Source: Alicyclobacillus herbarius DSM 13609 (GTDB lineage Bacteria > Bacillota > Bacilli > Alicyclobacillales > Alicyclobacillaceae). Taken from it: a stretch of 49,000 nt of DNA. Below, piece after piece: positions 1 to 7,247 of this stretch (positions within the stretch are counted from its first letter, which is position 1; each line of letters opens with the position of its first letter). Position numbers and translations under genes: made by a program. Where the stretch lies: contig NZ_AUMH01000022.1 in assembly GCF_000430585.1 (NCBI RefSeq), positions 1 to 49,000 of the forward strand, read 5' to 3'. The notes below the pieces were generated by a model. It ran no database searches. It saw nothing but the letters and a program-made list of their open reading frames with translations, and was not told the origin of the DNA.

Positions 1-271
1 TGAAGGCGCGATCCAGGTGCCGTAATTCCTGTTGAAGCGCAACACTGGAAACTTCATTGAGCCATACCATGTCAGGTTGCCGTTTCAAGACTGTCAATTG
101 AGCCGACAGATCCTTGTAGTACAGACGTTTGCCTTCGTTGTAGTACGCATCTGTCTTGAGGCGTAAGCCCCAATTGTAGACAAAGCGAACACAACCAAAC
201 GTCTTGGCGAGGATTTCTTTCTGCTCTTCGGTCGGATAGAAACGGTATCGGTAGGCTCTCTTTTTCAACAT
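1..271 (-). CDS. tnpB: TnpB, IS200/IS605-type RNA-guided nuclease (5' end only)
   Basis: TnpB proteins are transposon-encoded nucleases guided by an RNA made from the right end of the element. Only the first 90 codons are here; the gene runs off the left edge. Seen: the N-terminus MLKKRAYRYRFYPTEEQKE, then FGCVRFVYNWGL, then a block rich in K, Y and L ending in MVWLNEVSSVALQQ, the usual opening of this family. The ATG at 271 is chosen because the family starts just before the basic RYRFYP stretch; the ribosome site before it is weak. The RuvC residues and zinc ribbon lie outside the window, so I cannot say whether the gene is intact. Its upstream flank (321-383) recurs at 39664-39728 beside a tnpB remnant. 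No tnpA is visible. Confidence 0.85.
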   Translation of the reverse strand, partial: MLKKRAYRYRFYPTEEQKEILAKTFGCVRFVYNWGLRLKTDAYYNEGKRLYYKDLSAQLTVLKRQPDMVWLNEVSSVALQQELRHLDRAF

Positions 272-320
272 ACTTACATTGTAGTACCATATACAGTGTA
301 AAAAACGAAACAACTTTCGC

Positions 321-383
321 CTAACGGCGAGCGCCTTATATTCCCAGAGCTAGCTCGGGGTCTTACGGCGCATATTGATAAAT
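321..383 (-). repeat. IS605-type left-end repeat, copy A
   Basis: This segment upstream of tnpB matches 39664-39728 at roughly 56 of 65 positions with one 2-base gap. Both copies hold a short palindrome (CCCAG...CTGGG type) and end, read on the tnpB strand, at TTTATC, where similarity stops. I read it as the transposon left end with its subterminal hairpin. The rest of the stretch between tnpB and 449 holds no gene. Confidence 0.65.
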
Positions 384-404
384 TCGTGAAGTGCGGACGG
401 GGAC

Positions 405-424
405 GGCGCGGCGATCGCCACGCC
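405..424. other. 20-bp near-perfect palindrome (GGCG-GGCGATCGCC-CGCC)
   Basis: Imperfect only at one symmetric pair of positions and followed on the + strand by TTTT. It sits just downstream of the DUF1146 gene (minus strand), so it may end that transcript or be a protein site. No gene on the + strand would need it. Confidence 0.35.
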
Positions 425-448
425 TTTTCGTGAGGGTCATCACCTAGG

Positions 449-718
449 CTATAAGAGGACGCGCAGCAACTGGAACGCCACGATATAGGCGACCGCGGCC
501 AAGGCGAGCAGAAAGCCGCCCAGGAGAGCGAGCAGAAAGCGCAGCACCCGAGTTTGGGTGCCGAGCGGATCGAACAAAAACTTGTCCCACTTCAGGGCAC
601 CCAACGCCCACCAGGTGGCCCAAGTGCCAAACAGGAAGGCAAGCACGAATAACAGTCCGTCCGCCGCCAACACGGCGCTATTCGACAGGGTTCCCGTACC
701 GGTCATTGTGGTCGGCAT
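449..718 (-). CDS. DUF1146 family small membrane protein (YwzB-like)
   Basis: 89 residues with two membrane spans (about 18-40 and 58-82) joined by a short basic loop holding WALGALKWDKFLFDPLGTQ, the stretch that marks DUF1146. Function is unknown; in Bacillus the gene (ywzB) lies downstream of the ATP synthase operon beside murAA. Here the nuo operon and an acid-sugar operon lie between it and atpC. The ATG at 718 is chosen because AGGAGG lies about ten bases upstream; a longer frame to 844 has no such site and reads into the promoter. A TG-G-TACAAT element at 749-757 fits an extended -10. Confidence 0.7.
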   Translation of the reverse strand: MPTTMTGTGTLSNSAVLAADGLLFVLAFLFGTWATWWALGALKWDKFLFDPLGTQTRVLRFLLALLGGFLLALAAVAYIVAFQLLRVLL

Positions 719-748
719 ATTGGGCCCTCCTTCACGAGATGTAGGGGT

Positions 749-757
749 ATTGTACCA
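749..757 (-). promoter_or_regulatory. Extended -10 promoter for the DUF1146 gene
   Basis: On the minus strand TG-G-TACAAT, about 30 bases before the start at 718. No good -35 is visible, as is common for extended -10 promoters. The stretch 758-877 shows no gene on either strand. Confidence 0.4.
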
Positions 758-877
758 TGCCGACAGGGAAGCGAGGGACGGGACAAACCTGCCCAAAACG
801 CCTGTGCCCGCCCCGGCGGCTTTTGCGCATAGGCTGGGCATCATGATTTTGAACGCCGGTTCATAAAGGTAGAAGCC

Positions 878-1006
878 TTAGTGGCCGGTGACCCATCTAC
901 AAGGGTGAACGATTATCAATAGCGAAAAATCATCAAGCTGGATACAAATAACCAGCACCCAGCAATTTCGATATGAACGAGATTCTCCCTTCCCGTTCTC
1001 TATCAT
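878..1006 (-). CDS. Possible 42-residue small protein after the MFS gene
   Basis: Read on the minus strand, GGAGG lies five bases before an ATG at 1006, followed by 42 codons to a TAA at 878. The peptide starts MIENGKGESRSYRNCW and has a short hydrophobic run (VLVICIQL, then FSLLIIV), but not a clear membrane span. I recognise no family. The Shine-Dalgarno and ATG lie in the loop of the 13-bp inverted repeat at 986-1033, and codons 3-7 lie in one arm. It could equally be a chance frame in the 3' untranslated region of the transporter gene. Codon use is AT-richer than the neighbours. Confidence 0.25.
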   Translation of the reverse strand: MIENGKGESRSYRNCWVLVICIQLDDFSLLIIVHPCRWVTGH

Positions 1007-1033
1007 CGTTTCCTCCAGCAGAACGGGAAGGGA
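986..1033 (-). terminator. 13-bp inverted repeat downstream of the MFS gene
   Basis: Perfect arms TCCCTTCCCGTTC (986-998) and its complement (1021-1033) with a 22-base loop, starting six bases past the transporter stop. It is the best candidate for the end of the acid-sugar operon. There is no U-tract in the minus direction, so it may be an RNA-stabilising hairpin instead. Confidence 0.45.
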
Positions 1034-1038
1034 AAAGT

Positions 1039-2322
1039 TCAGAACTGGGTCGGCTGTCCGCTGGCTGGTATAAAGCCCCTATTCGTCTCGGTTTCCGATT
1101 TCAAAAGCGAAGATATTAGAATGGCGATGACCAGAAAGGCCGCCAGCACATAGAAACCGACAAAACTGCTGTGCGTGACCTGCTTTAAGTAGCCAACTAG
1201 GTACGGACCAAGGAACCCACCTAGGTTCCCGATAGCGTTGATGATGCCCATGGCTGCCCCGACGACTTCGATGCGCAAGATGCGACTGGGGATGGCCCAG
1301 AACGGTCCGTAGGGGCCATAGACGCCGATGGCCGCAATGACGAGAAACACCATGCTGATCATGGGACCGTGCCCAAGCAACTGCCCGGCGACGAGCCCAA
1401 TCGTTCCGACGACCAGAGGCAAGGCGACGAACAACCGGCGTTTGCCCGTCTTGTCCGAGAGATATGAGGTCACAATCATCGACAGAAAAGCGAAGAAGAA
1501 GGGAACCGCAGAGAGCAGGCCGACCGTGCCAGATGAAGCAATGCCTTGAAAGGACTTAACGACGGACGGTTCCCAAAGCGAGAAGCCATAAAATCCGCTC
1601 ATCCAGAAGAAATACCCGGCTATCAACCACCAGACCGTCTTGTTCGTCAATGCGGCACGAAGCCCGGCGTCGTTTGGTTTAGTCTCGTTCTCCGCAGCCA
1701 AGACGCGAGTCGTCGCCGCTTTTTCCGATTCCGTCAGCCACCGGGCCGATTGCGGTTTGTCTGTGACCGTAAACCACCACACGAACGCCCAAATGATAGG
1801 CGGCGCCCCTTCAATGATAAAGATGTCCCGCCAATTGAGGAAAGTTAACAGCCACCCCGTCAATGGCGCCATGATTACGGCTGAAATGGGCAGACAGGTC
1901 ATCCAAAGCGCGTTCGCCCGCGCCCGCTCATCATTCGCAAACCACGAGGCGAGCAGGACCAACACCGCGGGCCAGACTCCACCCTCAAACACTCCCAGGA
2001 CAAACCGAGCTAGATACAATTGTGTGGGCGTTTTCACGAGACCCGTAGCCATGGCGGACAAACCCCAGAGAATCATCAGGATGAATACAACCTTTCGGGC
2101 ACTCCATCTGCTCGCTAGGTAGCCACCAGGGATTTGCAAGATCATATAGCCAACGAAGAAGATGCCGGAGGCAAAACCGGCGGCCGAACTGGTTATATGG
2201 AAAGAATCATCGATGTACGGCAGGATCATGGACACGTTGATCCGGTCCATGTACGCCATCATGTACATGACCACGGCAACCGGAATGATGTACCACCATC
2301 TCCGAACAGGCAGCGAATTCAT
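1039..2322 (-). CDS. MFS transporter, anion:cation symporter (ACS) type
   Basis: 427 residues with about 12 membrane spans. The first span is followed by YMDRINVSMILPYI, the signature of ACS-family carriers for sugar acids and aromatic acids (glucarate, galactonate, 4-hydroxyphenylacetate). A charged loop after the second half begins (LSDKTGKRR) matches the usual MFS loop motif. It is the last gene of an operon with a DUF1537 kinase and a PdxA2-type dehydrogenase, so the inferred substrate is a four-carbon acid sugar such as D-threonate or D-erythronate taken up with protons. The ATG at 2322 is set by GGAGG eight bases upstream; an earlier in-frame ATG at 2349 has no such site. Confidence 0.85.
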   Translation of the reverse strand: MNSLPVRRWWYIIPVAVVMYMMAYMDRINVSMILPYIDDSFHITSSAAGFASGIFFVGYMILQIPGGYLASRWSARKVVFILMILWGLSAMATGLVKTPTQLYLARFVLGVFEGGVWPAVLVLLASWFANDERARANALWMTCLPISAVIMAPLTGWLLTFLNWRDIFIIEGAPPIIWAFVWWFTVTDKPQSARWLTESEKAATTRVLAAENETKPNDAGLRAALTNKTVWWLIAGYFFWMSGFYGFSLWEPSVVKSFQGIASSGTVGLLSAVPFFFAFLSMIVTSYLSDKTGKRRLFVALPLVVGTIGLVAGQLLGHGPMISMVFLVIAAIGVYGPYGPFWAIPSRILRIEVVGAAMGIINAIGNLGGFLGPYLVGYLKQVTHSSFVGFYVLAAFLVIAILISSLLKSETETNRGFIPASGQPTQF

Positions 2323-2380
2323 GACAATCCTCCTCCGTTCCGCTCTCATGTTTCCGGTTTCATACGTGGTGTATAAAGAC

Positions 2381-2402
2381 CGCCGCCCGAGGAAGGGCGG
2401 CG
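2381..2402 (-). terminator. 8-bp GC hairpin between dehydrogenase and transporter genes
   Basis: CGCCGCCC-GAGGAA-GGGCGGCG in the 105-base gap inside the operon, followed on the minus strand by GTCTTTAT. It could act as a partial terminator or as an mRNA end-protecting hairpin that lowers transporter expression relative to the enzymes. Confidence 0.4.
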
Positions 2403-2427
2403 CATTGAAGTTACGCCCATGGGGACC

Positions 2428-3435
2428 CTACACCGGCTGATACTTCGGCGCGTAGCGAATGGCGGCGCGGATGGCTTCCACCATCGAGACGGCGGAGGCG
2501 ACGCCTTTACCAGCGATGTCGAAGGCCGTGCCGTGATCGACGCTGGTGCGAAGCGTCGGGAGCCCGAGCGTAATGGACACCGTCTTCTCAAAGTCCATCA
2601 CCTTGGCGGCGATATGCCCCTGGTCATGGTAGAGGGAGAGCACGGCGTCGTACTGACCCTGGCGCGCGAAGTGAAACACCGAATCGGCCGGCACGGGACC
2701 AACAACGTTCATCCCCTGGGCCAAAGCCCTTTCGATGGCCGGGCGGATGGACTCCACTTCCTCGCGGCCCAGGAGCCCGCCTTCGCCCGAGTGCGGGTTG
2801 AGCCCGGCCACGGCCAGCCGCGGCTTCTCCCCCGCGAGGGTCGTGAGCGCACGGTAGGCGCGGACAATTCCGGCGTGGACGAAGTCTGGATTGGCAATCT
2901 GGCGGCAGGCCTCAATCAACGGCACATGCCGCGTCAAGAAAAAGATGCGCACGTTCTCGATGAGGAACATGGTCATCTCGTTCTCTACGTGCTGCAAATC
3001 GGCGAACATTTCCGTGTGCCCGATGTAGGGCACCCCGGCGGCACGCAGCGCTTCCTTGTTGATGGGTGCCGTGACAATGGCGTCCACCTGACCGGCCTGC
3101 GCCAACTCGACGCTCCGCTTGACGTAGTCAAACGCGGCCTGGCCGCACTGCGCCTGAACCTGGCCGAGAGCGAGGCTGGCGACGTCAATGTTGTCCAAAT
3201 CCACAACATCGACCGTGCCCGCCGTATACAGCGCTTCGTTAGGCTGGGTCACCGCGTGAATGGAGACCGGGATCGACAGCCGCTGGCGGATGTCCTCCAA
3301 CACCGCGCGAGAGCCAATGACCAGCGGCCGGGCGCTCGCGTATAGCGCGGCGTCGGTCAAGGCCTTCAGCGTAATCTCTGGCCCAATGCCGGCGGCGTCT
3401 CCCATGGTGATGGCAATTACCGGACGTTCTAACAT
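2428..3435 (-). CDS. pdxA2: PdxA2-type 4-phospho-D-threonate/erythronate dehydrogenase
   Basis: 335 residues of the PdxA family. Members oxidise 4-phosphohydroxy-threonine (true PdxA) or, as PdxA2, the 4-phosphates of D-threonate and D-erythronate; the 3-keto product loses CO2 to give dihydroxyacetone phosphate. Seen: ITMGDAAGIGPEI near the start, PINKEALRAAGVPYIGHTE with a metal-ligand histidine, and near the end LYHDQGHIAAK and TSVDHGTAFDIAGKG, which carry the other metal-binding histidines. The neighbouring DUF1537 kinase, together with a sugar-acid carrier, argues for PdxA2 rather than pyridoxal phosphate synthesis. The ATG at 3435 follows GAGGAGGAG. A 96-base gap separates it from the kinase gene. 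Confidence 0.85.
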   Translation of the reverse strand: MLERPVIAITMGDAAGIGPEITLKALTDAALYASARPLVIGSRAVLEDIRQRLSIPVSIHAVTQPNEALYTAGTVDVVDLDNIDVASLALGQVQAQCGQAAFDYVKRSVELAQAGQVDAIVTAPINKEALRAAGVPYIGHTEMFADLQHVENEMTMFLIENVRIFFLTRHVPLIEACRQIANPDFVHAGIVRAYRALTTLAGEKPRLAVAGLNPHSGEGGLLGREEVESIRPAIERALAQGMNVVGPVPADSVFHFARQGQYDAVLSLYHDQGHIAAKVMDFEKTVSITLGLPTLRTSVDHGTAFDIAGKGVASAVSMVEAIRAAIRYAPKYQPV

Positions 3436-3531
3436 GCGTTCTCCTCCTCGTGATGGCAATCGAATGGATGTGGCGCCCGCTTATACGTGACACCCGCTGT
3501 ATGTGGCGCCTGCACGCCAACCCCAAGTTGG

Positions 3532-4755
3532 TCAGGCGCCAGACAGGAGCACCTGAACGCTGTCGTAGACGGCGCTTTCGGGCCCGACCGATCCGCCCTT
3601 GGTCACGACGCGCAGGTTGGCATAGGGGCCGGAGACGACGCGGCTGAGGATGCATAGCGGCCACACCTCGTGGATGGGTTCCAGCGCTTCCGCCCGCAGG
3701 CGGTGCAGCACCTCGTACGCGACCTCGCCGCCCGTCACGTAGAGTCCGTTCAGCGGCACGGTCTTCAGAACCGCTTCTGTGAGTTCCGCCAAGGCCTCTG
3801 AGACATCCACCGCCCGGCCGCCACTGCAGGCGACTCCGTCGGTGCGCACGCCGACAACCTGCTGCCTGGAGAACGCGTCGGCCACCTGGGCGGTGTAGGC
3901 CTGCAGGCTCTCCGCGCGCGTGTCCGCCTTGACGAGAGACATCGGATGAATGCGGATGAGTTCCCTCCCCAACCGAGTCTCCAGGTAATCGAGTTGGCGG
4001 CAAGTGGTGGGCATCGGACTCCCACAGACGAGAAAGACGCGGTTTTGCCCGGCCGCCAGGGCAGAGAAGTATTGGGCCGTGAACGGACCGGGATCGATGG
4101 GCAGAACGGGAACCGGCCAGGTAGCAAATGACCGGGCCAAGGTGGCGATGTCGTCATCCGTCTCCGCGTCGCAGATGACGAGCAGGCGTTCGCGCCCGAG
4201 GCTGCTATAGCGCCCTGCGACCGCGGAAAAGCCCTGCTCCACCTCGGCCGAGGTCAGAGACAGAACCGGCAAGCTGGTCTGCTGCCGCAGCAGCTCGACG
4301 AGGTTCGCTGATGTCACCGGGGTATGGATGTCGCGCGCGATTTCCGTCTCATCGACCGGAACCCCGTGCACGTATAAACGACCCCCGCGGACCGTCCGTC
4401 CCGATGCCGGGAAGGCGCACACCACCACTCCGACCGCCCGCTCGGGCAGGAGTTTCAGCATAGCCTCCGCCTCCGCCCCAATCGGGCCGCGAAACGTGCT
4501 GTCGATCCGCTTGGCAAACCGAGTATCGGTCCCCCATTCGGCAAGTACCCGCCGCATCAGGGCTTGCACGCGCTGGGCCGCTTCGGCAGGTGGCAGAAGC
4601 CGCGTGCCAGTGTTCCAGATGGTGGCGACGCCACGCCGTGGCGGGAGCACCTGGTCATGCCGCAGCAAGGTTTGGGCCTGCCAGCCGAGCTGTCGAAACA
4701 GCACCGCTTCCGCGTTGCAGCCGGTCAGGTCATCGCCGAATACGAGGATATTCAT
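3532..4755 (-). CDS. dtnK: DUF1537 four-carbon acid sugar kinase
   Basis: 407 residues. The family phosphorylates D-threonate, D-erythronate and related acids with ATP. N-terminal sugar-binding half opens MNILVFGDDLTGCNAEA with the paired aspartates; KRIDSTFRGPIGAEAEAM is the second family block. The C-terminal nucleotide-binding half has TGGEVAYEVLHRL and VVTKGGSVGPESAV. It is the first gene of the operon and makes the substrate for the PdxA2-type enzyme. Two ATGs lie six bases apart; the one at 4755 is taken because AGGAGG stands eight bases before it and only two before the other. Which stereoisomer is used cannot be told from sequence. Confidence 0.85.
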   Translation of the reverse strand: MNILVFGDDLTGCNAEAVLFRQLGWQAQTLLRHDQVLPPRRGVATIWNTGTRLLPPAEAAQRVQALMRRVLAEWGTDTRFAKRIDSTFRGPIGAEAEAMLKLLPERAVGVVVCAFPASGRTVRGGRLYVHGVPVDETEIARDIHTPVTSANLVELLRQQTSLPVLSLTSAEVEQGFSAVAGRYSSLGRERLLVICDAETDDDIATLARSFATWPVPVLPIDPGPFTAQYFSALAAGQNRVFLVCGSPMPTTCRQLDYLETRLGRELIRIHPMSLVKADTRAESLQAYTAQVADAFSRQQVVGVRTDGVACSGGRAVDVSEALAELTEAVLKTVPLNGLYVTGGEVAYEVLHRLRAEALEPIHEVWPLCILSRVVSGPYANLRVVTKGGSVGPESAVYDSVQVLLSGA

Positions 4756-4818
4756 GCCCATCTCCTCCTACGGGTGCTGTCAGTTTACGTGTTCTGGAAC
4801 GAGCCTTGACCCCCGCCT

Positions 4819-4866
4819 TACGTAACGTATGATAACAATATATAACACAATCGAACACAACATCAA
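4819..4866 (-). promoter_or_regulatory. Operon promoter with repressor-like repeats
   Basis: On the minus strand, TTGATG (4861-4866) and TATATT (4837-4842) are 18 bases apart and point at the kinase gene. The spacer holds two copies of AACACAA (plus-strand 4844-4850 and 4854-4860), ten bases apart, one helical turn. A small inverted repeat TACGT-A-ACGTA lies at 4819-4829. Direct repeats of this kind over a promoter suit a DeoR-type repressor. The site assignment is inference. Confidence 0.5.
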
Positions 4867-4960
4867 CATATTTTCGCGAGAAGTTAGTAGTCCAGTTCCT
4901 TTAGTGCCATCTCCTGATAGATTCCGTTGCTTTTTTAGGGAAGATGCGTTCGCTCCAGGC

Positions 4961-4966
4961 TATAAT
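4961..4966 (+). promoter_or_regulatory. -10 element for the deoR-type gene
   Basis: Perfect TATAAT 33 bases before the regulator start; the region 17-18 bases upstream has no good -35, so the promoter may need help or be weak. Confidence 0.4.
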
Positions 4967-4998
4967 GGACAGAGACACGAAACACGGGAGGAATCCGG

Positions 4999-5760
4999 AT
5001 GCTGGCTGCGCAGAGGCGCAAGGAGATCTATCACCTGTTGGCCAAGCACGGACAGGTGGAGTTGCAGCAGCTGGCGGCCCACTTTCAGGTCTCCATGATG
5101 ACCGTCCGGCGCGATTTGGAGCAGCTCGAGCAGGAAGGGAAGGCGCGCCGGGTCCACGGCGGGGCTATCCTCGCTGAACAGAAGTGGATGCCCGACAGCC
5201 TGGAGGTCAAGTCCACCGCCAACACGGAACAAAAACAGGCCATCGCCCGCAAGGTGATGAGCCTGCTCAAGCCCAACCGATCGATTTTCTTGGATGCGGG
5301 CAGTACGGCGTACGAAGTGGCGAAGGAACTAACGGCCTCCTTCGAGGAACCGCTGACCGTTTGCACCCCGGACTTGCAGATTGCGCAGCATCTTGCCCAG
5401 ACCCGCCGCTTCCAGGTTTACACCTGCGGCGGCCTCGTCGACCCCGCTACCGGGAGTTCGGGCGGATCGTTCGCGATTCAGATGATCCAGGCCCTGCACG
5501 CGGATGTGGCACTCATCGGCTGCGATGGACTGACCGTCAAAGACGGCGCCATGAGCGCGCGTACCGAGCAGGTTGCGGTCAAACAGGCAATGATGGCGCG
5601 CAGCCTGCAGGTGGCCTTACTGGCTGACAGTAGCAAGTTCGGCCGCGTCTCATTCGCCACCATCGCGCCGCTGCACGCCTTCGATTACGCGGTCGTGGAT
5701 GAGATCTTCGATGAGACCCTCGCCGAAGGCCTACGGAAGGCCGGCGTCGAACTGATCTGA
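4999..5760 (+). CDS. DeoR-family transcriptional regulator of the acid-sugar operon
   Basis: 253 residues, the usual length for the family. The N-terminal winged helix covers about residues 6-57 (RRKEIYHLLAKHGQVELQQL, then VSMMTVRRDLEQLEQEGKA) and ends in RVHGGA, typical of DeoR proteins. The C-terminal sensor domain shows FLDAGSTAYEVAKEL, TCGGLVDPATGS and LIGCDGL, a fold that binds phosphorylated sugars. Divergent from the kinase-dehydrogenase-transporter operon, 243 bases away, so it probably represses that operon until a phosphorylated intermediate appears. The ATG at 4999 follows GGGAGGAATCCGG. It converges on nuoN with only 17 bases between stops, so no separate terminator fits there. 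Confidence 0.85.
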   Translation: MLAAQRRKEIYHLLAKHGQVELQQLAAHFQVSMMTVRRDLEQLEQEGKARRVHGGAILAEQKWMPDSLEVKSTANTEQKQAIARKVMSLLKPNRSIFLDAGSTAYEVAKELTASFEEPLTVCTPDLQIAQHLAQTRRFQVYTCGGLVDPATGSSGGSFAIQMIQALHADVALIGCDGLTVKDGAMSARTEQVAVKQAMMARSLQVALLADSSKFGRVSFATIAPLHAFDYAVVDEIFDETLAEGLRKAGVELI

Positions 5761-5777
5761 GGAGCCGTCCTGCCTCG

Positions 5778-7244
5778 TCAAAACCACTGCACCCACTGCA
5801 GCGGGTGGAGCAAGGTGGCCGGAACGATGCCGAGTGCAAGCGTTCCGGCAATGCACAGCCCGAGCAGCAGGTTCATCACAGGGTGCGTCTGGATGACGGC
5901 CGCTTCGCCGCGGGTATCCAAGTCTTTACGGAACATCTGGCGCACCCACCCCAGGTAGTAGTAGAACGAAATGATGCTGGTCACAAACAGCAGGATGCCC
6001 AGCCAGACCGCCTGAAAGTGAATGGTCTCGACAAATATGTAGAACTTGCCCAAAAAGCCACCGGTCAGGGGCATGCCGGCGAGCGACAGCAGGAATACGG
6101 TCAGAGCCCCGGCCAGCCAGGGCGATTGCTGAAAGAGGCCCTGCAGCGCGTCGTCGGTGTGCGTTTTTCTCGCCCGGGCCACCACCGAGACTACGGCAAA
6201 GGCGCCAATGGTCATGAACGTATAAGCAAACAGGTAGAACACCAGGCTGTCGAAAAGCCCCGTCCAGTCGGTGTAGTTGGGACCGATGAGAGCCAAGGGA
6301 ATCAACGCGTAGCCGGCCTGCGCGATGCTGGAGAAAGCCAGCAGACGCTTCATGTTGCGCTGCGGCAAGGCGATGAGGTTGCCGACCAGCATCGTCACCG
6401 CCGCCAGGATGCCCGCCCAGTAAAAGACGTCGCTCGTGACCCCGTTGAAGATAAACAACAGCATGCGCAACAGCATCGCGAACGCGGCCGTTTTCGACAG
6501 AGTCGCCAAAAACGAACTGATGGGTGACGGCGCGCCGTCATACGCGTCCGGTGTCCACATGTGAAACGGAACCAGCGACAGCTTGAAGCCCATGCCACAG
6601 AGCATGAGGATGAAGCCCAAGAGGACGATGGCCGGGTATTGCTGGTACAGTTCGCTGCCGTGCTGGCCGAGCTCTACCAGGTTGGTGGTACCGGAAATTC
6701 CATAGATGAACGACATCCCGTACAGCAGCGCCGCGGACCCGACGGATCCCATAATGAGGTACTTGACGCCCCCCTCGACCGAGCGTACAGATTTCTTGCG
6801 CACGGCAATCAGGACGTAGCTGGCCACCGAGAGCAGCTCCAACCCCACGTAGAGGGTGATAAGGTCGAAGGCGGAGGCCATTGCCAAGGCGCCCGCGACG
6901 CCAAACAGAATCAGGTAAGTGTGCTCGGCGGCCAGCGGTTGCCGGGCGCTGTACGCATACGAGAAGAGCAGAATCAACGCGGCCGAGATCAGGATGAGCA
7001 GACTGAACACGCTGGCAAACCCGTCGACGAGCATGGTGTTTAGCGCTGCGGTCGGCTTCGCAGCGAAATGCTGTACAGCCGGCACCATCGCCACCAAAGT
7101 GCCGAGGAGGGATGGCCATACCAGCCACCGCCGATTGCCGTGCAGGAATATAAATTCGAGAATCATCACGACAAACGCGGTCACGGAGACGACCAAAAGC
7201 GGGCCCATCGTCAGCCAATAGGGTTGATGGAGTATGTCTGGCAT
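5778..7244 (-). CDS. nuoN: NADH-quinone oxidoreductase subunit N
   Basis: 488 residues, one of three antiporter-like proton-pumping subunits of complex I in the cytoplasmic membrane. Seen: about 14 membrane spans, the buried glutamate in LYVGLELLSVASYVL, and the conserved PFHMWTPDAYDGAPSP around the key lysine/histidine helix. Last gene of the nuo operon. It starts three bases after the nuoM stop, so the two are probably translationally coupled. Confidence 0.95.
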   Translation of the reverse strand: MPDILHQPYWLTMGPLLVVSVTAFVVMILEFIFLHGNRRWLVWPSLLGTLVAMVPAVQHFAAKPTAALNTMLVDGFASVFSLLILISAALILLFSYAYSARQPLAAEHTYLILFGVAGALAMASAFDLITLYVGLELLSVASYVLIAVRKKSVRSVEGGVKYLIMGSVGSAALLYGMSFIYGISGTTNLVELGQHGSELYQQYPAIVLLGFILMLCGMGFKLSLVPFHMWTPDAYDGAPSPISSFLATLSKTAAFAMLLRMLLFIFNGVTSDVFYWAGILAAVTMLVGNLIALPQRNMKRLLAFSSIAQAGYALIPLALIGPNYTDWTGLFDSLVFYLFAYTFMTIGAFAVVSVVARARKTHTDDALQGLFQQSPWLAGALTVFLLSLAGMPLTGGFLGKFYIFVETIHFQAVWLGILLFVTSIISFYYYLGWVRQMFRKDLDTRGEAAVIQTHPVMNLLLGLCIAGTLALGIVPATLLHPLQWVQWF

Positions 7245-7247
7245 GAG

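Noticed and set aside
2419-3345. Long + strand frame opposite pdxA2
   Set aside because: Rich in Arg, Gly and His with no domain; antisense shadow of a clear gene in GC-rich DNA. The same holds for the long + strand frames at 9690-10805 and 13630-14553.
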